This document shows positions 36,629-45,556 of a stretch of DNA of 64,000 nt, in pieces (within the stretch, counting starts at the first letter, position 1; each line of letters opens with the position of its first letter). Source of the DNA: Streptomyces sp. CG 926 (GTDB taxonomy: Bacteria > Actinomycetota > Actinomycetes > Streptomycetales > Streptomycetaceae); NCBI RefSeq assembly GCF_003148825.1, contig NZ_QGGZ01000004.1:372001-436000 (forward strand), written 5' to 3'. The position numbers and the translations under genes are program-made. The notes under the pieces are model-generated. The model ran no database searches and was not told the DNA's origin. It saw only the letters and a program-made list of their open reading frames with translations.

Positions 36629-38167
36629 ATGGAGCAAAGAGGTACTCCCCCCGAAAGTCCCCACCTGGAGGGAAGAGCAAGCCGAATGCTGCCCGCGATC
36701 ACGGTCGTGGCCGCCGCCTGCCTGGTGGGGGCGCTCGCTTCCTCCGCGGCACCGCTCGGCACCGTCCTGATCGCCGTCGGCGCCGTGTGCACCGCCGCGG
36801 TCTTCGGCGAAGCGAGACGGCGCGGCCGCGCGCTCTCCGCCGGGCGCGCCCAGGTCGCCGCGCTCCAACACGCCCTGGCACGGCAGGAGGTCGAGGCGGC
36901 CCGGCTGTCCGAGTCGGTGTTGCCCGAGGCCATAGAGCGACTACGCAAGGGCGAGCCGGCCGAGGACGTGCTGACCGCTCTGGGCGGGCGCGGCGGCCGC
37001 GGCACCCGCTGGGGCGACGACGAGGCCCTGACTCCGCGCTTCAGGGCCGCCCTCCAGGCCGTGCTGGCCCATGTCATCGACGCGGTCGACAACGAGGAGA
37101 GCCTTCGCGACTCGGCGCAGCGCGCCTTCGTGAACGTCGCCCGCCGCGTCCAGGCGATCGTCCATCAGCAGGCCCACGAGATGCGCGAGATGGAGGACCG
37201 GCACGGCAGCAACCCGGACGTGTTCGGCGACCTGCTGCGGCTCGACCACGGCACCGCCCTGATCGGCCGGCTCGCCGATTCCATCTCCGTCCTCGGCGGC
37301 GCGCGCCCCGGCCGCCAGTGGAGCAGGGCCGTCACGCTGTACAGCGTGATGCGCGGCGCGATGTCGAGGATCATCGACTACCAGCGCGTGGAGCTCCACT
37401 CCGTCTCCGAGGTCGCCGTCGTCGGTCCGATCGTGGAACCGCTGATCCACACCCTGGCGGAGCTGCTGGACAACGCCACCCGGTACTCGCCGCCGCACAC
37501 CCGGGTCCACCTCACCGCCGTCGAGGTGCAGTCGGGCATCGCCGTCGAGATCGAGGACGGCGGCCTGAGCATGAGCGAGGAGGCCCGCAGCCGGGCCGAG
37601 AAGATGCTCGCGCAGGCACAGTCCGGGATCGACCTCAACGACCTGGGCGAGACGCCGCGGCTGGGACTGGCCGTGGTCGGCCGGCTGGCGCAGGCGTACG
37701 GGTTCCAGGTGTCCCTGCGCTCGTCCGCGTACGGCGGCGTCCGCGCCGTGGTGATCGTGCCGCAGCACCTGATCACCACGGCCTCCTCCGCGACCGGTCT
37801 CGCCCATGGCATCGGCTCCTCCTCTGGTCCCAGGGCCGTGGCCGCCACCCCGCGCGAGCACCCGTTCGACCGCTCGTCGGCGGGCGTGGGCGTGCCCCGT
37901 CCGGCTCCGGCTCCGGCTCCCAGGCCGGCGCCCGTGAGCACCGGGCAGCCGGAGACCGCCGCGCGTACGGCGACCGGCCTGCCGCAGCGACGCCGGAAGG
38001 ACCGCATGGCCGTCTCCGAAGCCCGGCCGGCCCCGGAGCCCCGGTCCGCCGACGACGGCGGCCCCGGAATGTGGCTGGAGGCGTTCCACAGCGGATTGTC
38101 CGGCACGCCCGGCCACGATGCGCCGGGTACCGAAGGCACGTCGGGTTCACCGACCGAGGGGGCGTAA
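36629..38167 (+). CDS. cvnA: conservon membrane sensor kinase-like ATPase (CvnA-type)
   Basis: About 512 aa. Two N-terminal hydrophobic segments (within residues 15-60) precede a coiled-coil region and an HATPase domain: N-box L-A-E-L-L-D-N-A near 272, a G-box-like E-D-G-G-L-S-M near 302 and G-L-A-V-V-G-R-L-A near 342. A long Pro/Ala-rich tail follows. This layout and the following roadblock, DUF742 and GTPase genes identify a Streptomyces conservon, a membrane-associated G-protein-like complex. The usual HisKA phospho-acceptor motif is not apparent, as in other CvnA proteins. The ATG at 36629 is chosen for GAGGA 5 nt upstream; ATG 36686 and upstream starts are possible. Confidence 0.88.
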   Translation: MEQRGTPPESPHLEGRASRMLPAITVVAAACLVGALASSAAPLGTVLIAVGAVCTAAVFGEARRRGRALSAGRAQVAALQHALARQEVEAARLSESVLPEAIERLRKGEPAEDVLTALGGRGGRGTRWGDDEALTPRFRAALQAVLAHVIDAVDNEESLRDSAQRAFVNVARRVQAIVHQQAHEMREMEDRHGSNPDVFGDLLRLDHGTALIGRLADSISVLGGARPGRQWSRAVTLYSVMRGAMSRIIDYQRVELHSVSEVAVVGPIVEPLIHTLAELLDNATRYSPPHTRVHLTAVEVQSGIAVEIEDGGLSMSEEARSRAEKMLAQAQSGIDLNDLGETPRLGLAVVGRLAQAYGFQVSLRSSAYGGVRAVVIVPQHLITTASSATGLAHGIGSSSGPRAVAATPREHPFDRSSAGVGVPRPAPAPAPRPAPVSTGQPETAARTATGLPQRRRKDRMAVSEARPAPEPRSADDGGPGMWLEAFHSGLSGTPGHDAPGTEGTSGSPTEGA

Positions 38168-38170
38168 GCA

Positions 38171-38581
38171 GTGATGACTCAGCGAATCAGCAGCATGGAC
38201 TGGATGCTCAAGGACCTGGCCGCCGGAGTGCCGCAGACGCGGCACGTGATCGTGCTGTCCGCGGACGGATTGTGCGTGGCGCAGTACGGCGCCGAGACCG
38301 ACACGGCCGACCGCCTGGCGGCGGCCTGCGCGGGCCTGCAGAGCCTGGCCGGAGCGGTGGCCGCGGAGCTGCCCCGCTCGGAGGGCCGGATGCGCCTGGT
38401 CGTGATCGAGATGGACGGCGGGTTCTTCTACCTGATGGCCGCCGGCGACGGCTCCTACCTCGCGGTCCTCGCCGACGAGGGCGTGGACGCGGGTCTGATG
38501 GGCGCACAGATGCGGAACCTGGTGACCCGAATGGGGGACCACCTGAGCAGCCCGCCCCGACATGACGGGCAGCCCGCGTGA
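38171..38581 (+). CDS. cvnB: conservon roadblock/LC7-domain protein (CvnB-type)
   Basis: A 136-aa roadblock/LC7 fold protein (W-M-L-K-D-L-A-A-G-V-P near residue 11, V-L-S-A-D-G-L near 28, central F-F-Y-L-M and the C-terminal L-A-V-L-A-D-E-G strand). In conservons this protein bridges the CvnA ATPase and the CvnD GTPase; related MglB proteins are GTPase-activating. The start is GTG 38171, immediately followed by an in-frame ATG. Its stop overlaps the next start (GTGA), so translation is coupled. Confidence 0.92.
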   Translation: MMTQRISSMDWMLKDLAAGVPQTRHVIVLSADGLCVAQYGAETDTADRLAAACAGLQSLAGAVAAELPRSEGRMRLVVIEMDGGFFYLMAAGDGSYLAVLADEGVDAGLMGAQMRNLVTRMGDHLSSPPRHDGQPA

Positions 38582-38937
38582 ATGAGCCACCCACAAGCTG
38601 GGAGGACGCCAGCCCCGAACGGCTGTACGTCATCACCGGCGGACGCAGTGGACCCTCCACCGCCGTCCATCTGGACCTCGTGACCTTAGTCGTGGCCAAA
38701 GGGTCCGCCCGCCCCGAGATGCAGCCCGAGCAGGCGGCCATCCTGCGGATGTGCCAGTCACCGCTGTCGGTGGCCGAGCTCGCCGCGTACGCGGGGCTGC
38801 CCGTGAGCGTCGTCACCGTGCTCGTCGGGGACCTGATGGCCGCTCAGCGTGTGTACGTCCGCCCGCCCGTCCCCGCCGCGCAGCTACCCGACCTTGCTCT
38901 GATCGAGGCAGTGATCGATGGACTTCAGAAGCTCTGA
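38578..38937 (+). CDS. cvnC: conservon DUF742 protein (CvnC-type), with a TTA codon
   Basis: A 119-aa DUF742 protein: R-L-Y-V-I-T-G-G-R near residue 16, then a winged-helix-like core (I-L-R-M-C-Q, L-S-V-A-E-L-A-A-Y, L-P-V-S-V-V-T-V-L-V-G-D-L). It acts as a component of the conservon complex. Codon 37 is TTA (38686-38688), the rare leucine codon read only by the bldA tRNA in Streptomyces. Expression of the complex may therefore depend on developmental stage. The GTG start overlaps the cvnB stop, and the 3' end overlaps cvnD by 20 bp. Confidence 0.92.
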   Translation: MNEPPTSWEDASPERLYVITGGRSGPSTAVHLDLVTLVVAKGSARPEMQPEQAAILRMCQSPLSVAELAAYAGLPVSVVTVLVGDLMAAQRVYVRPPVPAAQLPDLALIEAVIDGLQKL

Positions 38938-39538
38938 CCCGCCCGCCGGGCCACGCCCGGCGGACATACTCCCGCAGACGGCCGCTGCCGCCGTGAAGAT
39001 CGTCATCGTCGGCGGATTCGGCGTGGGCAAGACGACGATGGTCGGTGCGGTCAGCGAGATCAAGCCGCTGACGACCGAGGAGACGATGACCAGGGCCGGC
39101 GTCGGCGTCGACGACACCTGGGGCGTGGACCGCAAGATCACCACCACCGTCGCCATGGACTTCGGCCGCATCAGCATCAACGACGAGCTCGTCCTCTACC
39201 TGTTCGGCACACCGGGCCAGGAGCGGTTCTGGTTCCTGTGGCGCGGGCTCTTCGAGGGCGCGCTCGGAGCGGTCGTCCTGCTCGACACCCGCCGACTGGA
39301 GATCAGTTTCGATGTCATCGGGCGGCTGGAGGAGCGGGGCGTCCCGTTCGTCGTGGCCGTCAACTCCTTCCCCGGCGCACCCGAGCACCCGCTGGAGGAA
39401 CTGCGCCAGGCCCTCGATCTGCCCGCCGCCGTCCCGATCCTCGTCTGCGACGCCAGACGGCGGGACTCGGCCCGCGATGTCCTGCTGACCCTCATGCGCT
39501 ACCTGCACTCCCAGGCAGCCACCCAGGAGGCAATGTGA
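38918..39538 (+). CDS. cvnD: conservon small GTPase (CvnD-type)
   Basis: A 206-aa Ras-like GTPase of the MglA-related conservon class. The P-loop G-G-F-G-V-G-K-T-T is near residues 31-39, switch II G-T-P-G-Q-E-R near 97-103, and a V-N-S-F base-recognition segment near 146 stands in place of the classical N-K-x-D. It probably cycles on the complex formed by CvnA, CvnB and CvnC. The ATG start lies inside the end of cvnC, and the stop overlaps the GTG of the P450 gene, so all five genes form one coupled operon. Confidence 0.92.
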   Translation: MDFRSSDPPAGPRPADILPQTAAAAVKIVIVGGFGVGKTTMVGAVSEIKPLTTEETMTRAGVGVDDTWGVDRKITTTVAMDFGRISINDELVLYLFGTPGQERFWFLWRGLFEGALGAVVLLDTRRLEISFDVIGRLEERGVPFVVAVNSFPGAPEHPLEELRQALDLPAAVPILVCDARRRDSARDVLLTLMRYLHSQAATQEAM

Positions 39539-40932
39539 GCACCAGCCCCACCCCACCGCCCGAGTGCCCCGCCCACGCGGCGGCGGCGACCTCGGGGGGT
39601 CTCTACCGGCTCCACGGCGCGGAGGCCCAGGCCGATCCCCTCGCGCTGTACGAGAAGCTGCGGGCCGAACACGGGCCGGTGGCCCCCGTACTGGTGAGCG
39701 GCGACCTCCCCGCCTGGCTGGTCCTCGGCCACCGGGAGAACCTGGACGTCGCGCGCACGTCATCGCGCTTCGCCCGCGACCCCCGGGGCTGGCGCGACAT
39801 GCGGGAGGGCCGGGTGCCGGCGGACACCCCGCTCGGCCCGATGGTCTCCTGGGTGCCGGTGTGCAACTTCACCGACGGTCCCGTGCACGAGCGGCTGCGC
39901 TCGGCCGTGGTGGAGTCCCTGGAGCGCTTCGACAAGCGCGGCATCCGCCGCTACGTGACCCGCTTCGCCAATCAGCTCGTCGACCAGATCGCGGGCGAGG
40001 GGTACGCCGACCTGGTGTCGGCGTTCTCCGACCAGCTCCCAATGCTGGTCATGACCCAGCTGATCGGAGCGCCCGACGAGCACGGCCCCCTGCTGGTCAA
40101 CGCGGCGCGCGACATGCTCCAGGGGACCGAGACGGCCCTCCAGAGCGACCGTTACGTCACCGCCACGCTGGAACACCTGGTCGTGGAGCGCAAGGCCAGG
40201 CCCGTGCGCGACCTCGCCTCCTGGCTGATCGAGCACCCCGCGAACCTGAGCGACACCGAGGTGCTGATGCACCTGCGCGTCGTACTGATCGCGGCCTACG
40301 AGACCACCGCCAACCTGATCGCCAACACGCTGCGGACCGTACTGACCGACCCGCGCTTCCGGGCCAGCCTCTCCGGGGGCCACATGACGCTGCCCGACGC
40401 CCTGGAGCAGGTTCTGTGGGACGACCCGCCGATCAACACGATCATCGGGCGCTGGGCCACCGGTGACACCCTGCTCGGCGGCCAGCAGGTGAAGGCCGGC
40501 GACATGATCCTGCTCGGGCTGGCCGCGGGCAACGCCGACCCGCAGATCCGGCCGGATCCCGAAGCCTCCGTCCACGGCAACCGTTCCCACCTGGCGTTCA
40601 GCAGCGGCCCGCACGAGTGCCCGGGCCAGGACATCGGCCGCGCCATCGCGGACACCGGCATCGAGGTCCTGCTGGACCGACTGCCCGACCTCCAGCTGGC
40701 CGTCGACCCGAGCGAACTGCAGTGGCGCGGCACCCTGATGTCACGCCACCTGCTGTCCCTGCCCGTACGGTTCGCCCCGCGCTCCGTACCGGAGGCGCAG
40801 CCCCAGGCCGAGCAGCCGGCCGGGCACCCCGAGCACGTGTTCGTCCCGCCGCAGCCGACGGCGGCGCCCGCGGCCCCCGGTCGGCGGCGCCGCGGGGTGA
40901 GCTGGTGGCGTCGGCTCCTCGGCATCGGCTGA
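39535..40932 (+). CDS. cvnE: conservon cytochrome P450 (CvnE-type, CYP157-like) without the ExxR arginine
   Basis: 465 aa. The haem-binding loop F-S-S-G-P-H-E-C-P-G is intact with Cys362, and the I-helix segment A-A-Y-E-T-T-A is present. At the K-helix the sequence is E291-Q-V-L-W, so the Arg of the near-universal ExxR motif is replaced by Leu. The CYP157 family of Streptomyces is known for exactly this deviation (EQSLW in CYP157C1) and also occurs in conservons. The last 65 residues are a Pro/Gln-rich linker ending in an Arg/Trp-rich tail (G-R-R-R-R-G-V-S-W-W-R-R), which could attach to membrane. The GTG start overlaps the cvnD stop. A P450 at the end of a conservon suggests haem-based sensing or signal-controlled oxidation. 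Confidence 0.9.
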   Translation: MSTSPTPPPECPAHAAAATSGGLYRLHGAEAQADPLALYEKLRAEHGPVAPVLVSGDLPAWLVLGHRENLDVARTSSRFARDPRGWRDMREGRVPADTPLGPMVSWVPVCNFTDGPVHERLRSAVVESLERFDKRGIRRYVTRFANQLVDQIAGEGYADLVSAFSDQLPMLVMTQLIGAPDEHGPLLVNAARDMLQGTETALQSDRYVTATLEHLVVERKARPVRDLASWLIEHPANLSDTEVLMHLRVVLIAAYETTANLIANTLRTVLTDPRFRASLSGGHMTLPDALEQVLWDDPPINTIIGRWATGDTLLGGQQVKAGDMILLGLAAGNADPQIRPDPEASVHGNRSHLAFSSGPHECPGQDIGRAIADTGIEVLLDRLPDLQLAVDPSELQWRGTLMSRHLLSLPVRFAPRSVPEAQPQAEQPAGHPEHVFVPPQPTAAPAAPGRRRRGVSWWRRLLGIG

Positions 40933-40956
40933 CGGCCCTCCGCCCCGAGGCCCCGA

Positions 40957-40997
40957 AACCCCGAGGCCCCGACCGCATGGGTCGGAGCCTCGGGGTT
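40957..40997. terminator. bidirectional terminator hairpin
   Basis: An AACCCCGAGGC...GCCTCGGGGTT stem extended inward by CCGACC/GGTCGG, with a short GCAT-type loop, lies between the convergent P450 and terpene synthase genes. Confidence 0.85.
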
Positions 40998-41007
40998 CCG
41001 TCAGCGC

Positions 41008-42201
41008 TCAGTCGCGTACGTGCTGCCACCAGGAGGCGAGGGCCGGTACGTCCGGCGGCTCGGTTCCGGCGACACCAGGAGCATCGGTGAAGGCCGGAAC
41101 ATCGGTGAACCGGATCGCGAACCTGGCTTCCGCGAGGGGCAGTTCGTGCCGGTTGCGCGGGCTGGCGTACCGGGGCGCCCGGCTCTGCCAGGTGATGGAG
41201 CCGGCCACGTAGTGGCCCAACGCATCCAGATGGCGGCGCAGTTCCGCGTCCGCGCCGACCTCCAGCCGCGCCCGCAGCGTCAGGAAGAGGACCATCACCC
41301 GGTCACGCAGGGCCACCGCGAGCGGCACGGCCTCGGCGGGCGAGCAGTTCTCCTGGTGGGCGAGGACGTTGACGAGGTTCACCTCCCGCGGCTCCAGGTC
41401 GTCGTCCTTGTCGTAGGAGAACAGGTCGTTGTCCGCGCTGACGACGAATCCCGCCGCATCGGTCAGCGCGGTCAGGGCGCGGGAGCAGAGCACCTCCGCC
41501 GGCAGTCGGTCCCCGCGCGCGGCGTCGGACCAGGTCAGCGAGAAGCGGGTGCCGTTCGCCAACGGCCCCATGGCGACGAAGTCGTTCAGCCCCGGCATGA
41601 TGCCCGCCTCGGCCTGGGCGGCCCGCCAGGCCGCTCCGAGCAGCCAGTCGCGCGTCCCCTCGACGAACCTGCGCAGCTCGTACGGGGTGAGCAGGGCATG
41701 GGTGCGGCGGACCAGGTCCAGCAGCGCGCGGGTCATCGGCCCGTCGGGCAACACCGATGCTCCCGGGTCCTCGACGGTGCGCAACAGGCGTACCCCGTGG
41801 TCGACGACGGCGCCCGTCCCCACCTCCTCCGCGCCCGAGTCCTGCCAGTCGTCGACGGCGTTGGCCCAGTAGTTCCACTCGGTGAAGAGCAGGAGGGCGT
41901 CGACACACCCGTCGGGGACGATGCGGCACGAGAAGTCGGCGCTGTGGGTGGCGAGACCCCAGGCGCGCTCGACCGGATCGGGGTAGACGCCGAAGGCGTC
42001 CAGCCACTCGACCGCCTGGGCCTCCACCCACTTCGCCCGGGGGTGGACGAGGTCGCGCTCCAAGGGGCAGTAGAAGGACGGCAGGCGCGCGCCGAGGCGC
42101 GAGGGACGCGGCGCCGGGGACCGGGCCGGGGGTGGTGCGGGCGCGGGCGTGAACGCGGGCATGGGTACGGGAGCGGGTCCGCGTACGGGTGGCACCGTCA
42201 T
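41008..42201 (-). CDS. class I terpene synthase
   Basis: A 397-aa bacterial class I terpene cyclase. The Asp-rich motif D117-D118-W-Q-D121, the NSE-type triad N258-D-L-F-S262-Y-D-K-D266 and the R344-Y345 diphosphate sensor are all present, so ionisation of a prenyl diphosphate is expected. The first 38 residues are Pro/Ala/Arg-rich, a feature also seen in 2-methylisoborneol synthases. The ATG at 42201 overlaps the methyltransferase stop by 4 bp, so a methylated prenyl diphosphate is a likely substrate. The upstream enzyme does not look like the known geranyl-diphosphate 2-C-methyltransferase, so 2-methylisoborneol is not assumed. The product is unknown. Confidence 0.9.
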   Translation of the reverse strand: MTVPPVRGPAPVPMPAFTPAPAPPPARSPAPRPSRLGARLPSFYCPLERDLVHPRAKWVEAQAVEWLDAFGVYPDPVERAWGLATHSADFSCRIVPDGCVDALLLFTEWNYWANAVDDWQDSGAEEVGTGAVVDHGVRLLRTVEDPGASVLPDGPMTRALLDLVRRTHALLTPYELRRFVEGTRDWLLGAAWRAAQAEAGIMPGLNDFVAMGPLANGTRFSLTWSDAARGDRLPAEVLCSRALTALTDAAGFVVSADNDLFSYDKDDDLEPREVNLVNVLAHQENCSPAEAVPLAVALRDRVMVLFLTLRARLEVGADAELRRHLDALGHYVAGSITWQSRAPRYASPRNRHELPLAEARFAIRFTDVPAFTDAPGVAGTEPPDVPALASWWQHVRD

Positions 42202-43115
42202 CGGCGGCCCCCGATCCGGAACTGCAGCAACCGCGTCTGCACCGCGTGGTCCCGCCAGAGCCGGAAGAACCTGCTGTGCGCGATCGTCGACTGTTCGAGC
42301 CGCTCGCCGGTCCAGGCCCCGGGCTCGGCGCCGCCCCCCGCGCGAAGCCGGTCCAGTTCGGCCGTGTTCCACGCCATGGACTGCACCCAGAACTCCGCCA
42401 CCGAGTCCGTCACGTCCTCCTCGTGCACGAGCTCGAACCCGGCCGCCTCGGCCGCGGCCAGGTATTCCGCTCTGAGTCCGAGTCGCGTTCTGTAGTAGCC
42501 GTCGATGAACTCGCGCCAGGTGGAACGGCCCACGAAGTGTTCCTGGATCCCGAACCATCCGCCGGGCACCAGCGCCTTGGCGACGACCTCGAAGAGCCGG
42601 GTCCGATCGGTGTAGCCGCTGCTCTCGTTGGCGTAGACGGCGTCGTACGCCCGGGTCTCGTCCAGGTCGTGCACATCCGCCAGTACGGGAGCCACCCGTT
42701 CCCCGACCTCGGCCTGCAGGGCGAAGTGCCGCACGATCGGGATGTGTTCGGCCGCGACGGTGAGGCTGGTGACCGATGCCCCGTGTTCCTGCGCCCAGTA
42801 GAGCGAGGTCCCGCCCAGGCCGCAGCCGATGTCCAGCAGCCGCCGGGGCGGCGCCTCGTACGCACCCCACGCTCGGGCCGAGTGCTCGACGATCCGCTCC
42901 TGGGCGTCGAGCATGCGCTGCTGCAACACGCTCTGGGGGACGGTGCTGTCCGGCGGACCGTCCGGGTACAGCCCCACGTGGAAGTGGACACGGGGGCCCG
43001 GGCCGTACTTGTGCAGGATCTCCTGGGTCTTGTGGCTGTAATACAGCTGTATGGGATCGTCCGCGGCCGAACCCTGGTCTCCGGCTAAGGACGCTACGAG
43101 GGGGGTGACGTGCAT
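42198..43115 (-). CDS. SAM-dependent methyltransferase paired with the terpene synthase
   Basis: A 305-aa class I methyltransferase. The SAM-binding motif is [10 protein letters not shown] near residue 95, followed by V-A-A-E-H near 125 and a Y-A-N-E-S-S segment near 165. The motif layout (D-P-I-Q-L-Y-Y-S near the N-terminus, Q-E-R-I-V-E-H-S-A) recalls prenyl- or sterol-type C-methyltransferases more than O-methyltransferases. It is first of two coupled genes, and the terpene synthase start overlaps its stop. C-methylation of a prenyl diphosphate before cyclisation is the most economical reading; methylation of the cyclised product is the alternative. The ATG at 43115 has GAAAGGGCGG upstream. 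Confidence 0.85.
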   Translation of the reverse strand: MHVTPLVASLAGDQGSAADDPIQLYYSHKTQEILHKYGPGPRVHFHVGLYPDGPPDSTVPQSVLQQRMLDAQERIVEHSARAWGAYEAPPRRLLDIGCGLGGTSLYWAQEHGASVTSLTVAAEHIPIVRHFALQAEVGERVAPVLADVHDLDETRAYDAVYANESSGYTDRTRLFEVVAKALVPGGWFGIQEHFVGRSTWREFIDGYYRTRLGLRAEYLAAAEAAGFELVHEEDVTDSVAEFWVQSMAWNTAELDRLRAGGGAEPGAWTGERLEQSTIAHSRFFRLWRDHAVQTRLLQFRIGGRR

Positions 43116-43705
43116 GGGTGTCCGCCCTTTCGTGGGGTAGGGCTGCCGCCGGGACACGTTGTCACCGCGCTCACCGCGTCCCGTCCGGCGCTCTGTCGAA
43201 GCACGGATCATCGTGGCACTTCGCAGGCCCTACGTCAGCCCACTGGAGCAACACGGAACGGCGTCCGAATATCGCCGGTGACGAGCGGACCGCCGCCGAC
43301 CGTCGGGCCGGGCCGAGACCGATCGGGTCGGGGTGACGGCCACATCAGGTCCGGAAAGCCGCATCTGCGACGTCCGGCGCACCCGCTCGGCGCGGGCCGG
43401 CGACGGTGGCGAGATACCGACCGTGCGGAGAGGCCGCCGGCGGGTGCCGGTCGCCGTGCCCTCCCGTTGCGGACAGAATCGGTCCGCAACGAGGTAACGC
43501 CACCGGGACAATGCCGACCGCGACGCTTCCGGTGGGGCGGATGCCCGGCGTTCCACCTGGTCGGACCGGCTGTGGGGATCGCCGGGACGGCCGACGGACG
43601 CCCGATCCCGAAGGTCCCCGTCGACGCGACCCCATGATCCGCGGCAGGCGGCCGACTGCGATCGCCAGAGCGCTATGCCCCCATTACGTAGATATCCTGT
43701 GAAGT
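43116..43705. other. intergenic region, 590 bp
   Basis: It separates the divergent methyltransferase and phosphatase genes. Open frames on both strands have no plausible ribosome sites or known motifs. The composition is GC-rich with CG-rich direct repeats (CCGACCG- and GGACGG-type), and AT content rises close to 43670-43700 before the phosphatase start. I see no gene or RNA here. Confidence 0.45.
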
Positions 43706-44797
43706 GTGATCGAGTCTGGACGGCCGCGGCTCCGCCGGCGCCCCGGCCCGGGAAGACTTGTGCGGCTGTCGCCGGTCATCCTGACCGTCGTCATCGCCAG
43801 CCTGGCCTACGCCACTCCCCCGGAGATGGCCTTCAGCCGCCTCCTGCCCGCGGCGCCGGCCCTTGCCGCCGCCATGTGGCCGGTGCTTCCCACCGTCCTG
43901 CTCGGGACCGTCTGCCTCCTTCTGATGATCGGTCTGGGCATGGTCTTCCCCGACCTGGGGACGTGGTGGACGGCCGCGGGGATCATCGCGGTCACCGTGG
44001 CCGCCGCGTACGGAAGCCACGCCCGGCTCCAGCGGGAGCGCACCCTCTTCCAGGTACGGCTCGTCGCCGACGCCGCGCAGCAGGTGGTGCTCAGCCCCAT
44101 GCCGCGCCGCTTCGGCCGTGTCGAGATCGAATCGCTGTATCTGGCGGCCGCGGCGGAGGCCCGGATCGGCGGGGACTTCTACGAGGTGGTCGACACCCCG
44201 TTCGGGATCAGGCTGCTCATCGGTGACGTACGGGGCAAGGGCCTGCCCGCGGTGGGGGCGGCCGCGGCGATCGTCAACGCCTTCCGGGAGGCCGCCTACG
44301 ACGAGACCGACATGGTCGACATCGCACGCCGCATGGACGCCAGCAGCATGCGCTACAACGGCGCCTTTCCCCCCGAGGGGCCGTTGGAGCGCTTCGCCAC
44401 CGCCCTGCTCGTCGAGATCCCGCACGGGGGCAGCCGTATCGACATCCTCAACTGCGGACACCCCCCACCTCTGCTCCTGAACGCCGGAAAGGTCAGCGCC
44501 CTCGAACCCAGCACCCCCTCACCCCTACTCAGCCTCGCGGAGCTGATCGGCGACCACTACAGCGTCGACACGTTCGATTTCGCCCCCGACGACCTGCTGC
44601 TTCTCTACACCGACGGGATCGCCGAGACCCGCGCACGCGACGGTGAGTTCTTCCCGTTGGCGGCGTGGATGGGCCGACAGCCCCAGACGCCGCCCGACGA
44701 GCTCCTCGCGGCCCTGCACCGCGACCTGCTCCACTACAGCAGGGGACGGCTCGACGACGACATCGCAGCCCTGGCCGTACGTCTGTGCGAGTCCTGA
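43706..44797 (+). CDS. membrane-bound SpoIIE/PP2C-type serine phosphatase
   Basis: 363 aa. Three to four transmembrane helices occupy residues 20-105, and a cytoplasmic PP2C (SpoIIE) domain covers about 135-363. Metal-binding aspartates are visible in G-G-D-F-Y-E near residue 155, G-D-V-R-G-K-G near 174 and Y-T-D-G-I-A-E near 297, with a final D-D-D-I-A-A-L near 351. Such phosphatases dephosphorylate anti-sigma-factor antagonists or related proteins. The anti-sigma-type ATPase at 46.5 kb lies inside the inserted element, so they are not necessarily partners. The start is GTG 43706. The gene is monocistronic. Confidence 0.88.
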   Translation: MIESGRPRLRRRPGPGRLVRLSPVILTVVIASLAYATPPEMAFSRLLPAAPALAAAMWPVLPTVLLGTVCLLLMIGLGMVFPDLGTWWTAAGIIAVTVAAAYGSHARLQRERTLFQVRLVADAAQQVVLSPMPRRFGRVEIESLYLAAAAEARIGGDFYEVVDTPFGIRLLIGDVRGKGLPAVGAAAAIVNAFREAAYDETDMVDIARRMDASSMRYNGAFPPEGPLERFATALLVEIPHGGSRIDILNCGHPPPLLLNAGKVSALEPSTPSPLLSLAELIGDHYSVDTFDFAPDDLLLLYTDGIAETRARDGEFFPLAAWMGRQPQTPPDELLAALHRDLLHYSRGRLDDDIAALAVRLCES

Positions 44798-44835
44798 GCG
44801 GGCGGGGCCGGGCCCGCCCATGGCCGCACCGCAGG

Positions 44836-45258
44836 TCAGATCTTCAGCTCGATACCGAACCCGCCCGCCGGCGCCGGACCGGGCTTCGCGGTGTCGGGCT
44901 TCGCGGTGTCGGGCTTCGCCGGGTCGGGCTTCGCGGCCTCGGGCTTGTGCTCGCAGTAGACCTTGCCCTGGTAGAACTTGCAGCCCGGCATGTTCTGCAC
45001 GTCGCGGGGCTTGCTGTTCTTCTTCCCCTTGGACCGGTCCTTCGACCTTTCCTTGTCGCCCCGCCCATGCTTGCCGTCCGCATTCCCGTGACCACTCTTC
45101 GCGTGGTCCCCATGACCGGCCGCGAACGCGGTCGCCTCGGCGGTGTGCGGCGCGGCCTCGGCAGCGAACGCGCTGGTGGGCACCAGAGCGCCTCCCGTGA
45201 CGAATGCGGCCGAAACGGCGAACATCGCGAAACGCTGCTTGCGGGAAGTGCGGGCCAT
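44836..45258 (-). CDS. small secreted Lys/Pro-rich protein
   Basis: 140 aa. A signal peptide (M-A-R-T-S-R-K-Q-R-F then a hydrophobic core ending T-S-A-F-A-A) indicates secretion. The mature protein has a His/Gly/Lys-rich basic segment, a short region with two cysteines (P-G-C-K-F-Y-Q-G-K-V-Y-C) that could form a disulphide, and a C-terminal run of A-K-P-D-T/P repeats of five residues. GGAG lies 7 nt before the ATG at 45258. No family recognised. The charged, repetitive makeup suggests a cell-wall- or polymer-associated protein. Confidence 0.75.
   Translation of the reverse strand: MARTSRKQRFAMFAVSAAFVTGGALVPTSAFAAEAAPHTAEATAFAAGHGDHAKSGHGNADGKHGRGDKERSKDRSKGKKNSKPRDVQNMPGCKFYQGKVYCEHKPEAAKPDPAKPDTAKPDTAKPGPAPAGGFGIELKI
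44881..44940 (-). repeat. 15-bp tandem repeat, four copies
   Basis: Four near-identical units of GGGCTTCGCGGTGTC type (plus strand) encode the A-K-P-D-T pentapeptides of the small secreted protein. The first two copies are identical; the others differ at 2-3 positions. Confidence 0.85.
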
Positions 45259-45376
45259 GAGAATTCTCCGACGAAGAGGCGACAAGGGGGAGGTTCCAGA
45301 GGAGAGAAGAAGGCGAAATGTCTGATTTGTTCTCTCACTAAGAGCCTGGCCCCGGTACTTCATGAAGCCGTCCGCC

Positions 45377-45400
45377 GCCTGTCACAGGCGCGTGACAGGC
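45377..45400. promoter_or_regulatory. inverted repeat GCCTGTCAC-N6-GTGACAGGC
   Basis: Nine-bp perfect arms (45377-45385, 45392-45400), with a second nested palindrome CGCCTGTCACAGGCG, lie about 120 bp upstream of the small secreted protein gene. Operator or hairpin; function not determinable. Confidence 0.4.
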
Positions 45401-45556
45401 GCGACCTCGATCACCGCCGGAGCGCCCCGGGCGGCGAACCCAGCCGTCGACCGTATGCGGTGGGAGCGAGCTTGCCGGTGCCTCGGACCGGTGCGGCCGC
45501 ATCGACGGAGAGGGGATCGAGGACGCCGTGAGCGTCGGTCCCGCACTCGGGCTGCG

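Noticed and set aside
41008..43115. Reading the terpene pair as the 2-methylisoborneol biosynthesis genes
   Set aside because: The terpene synthase is compatible, but the methyltransferase lacks the sequence blocks I recall for the geranyl-diphosphate enzyme and the usual encapsulin-type neighbour is absent. Left as a generic pair.
43110..43637. A 175-codon plus frame in the gap before the phosphatase gene
   Set aside because: Starts inside the methyltransferase gene on the other strand, has no ribosome site and gives a low-complexity Arg/Pro/Gly protein.
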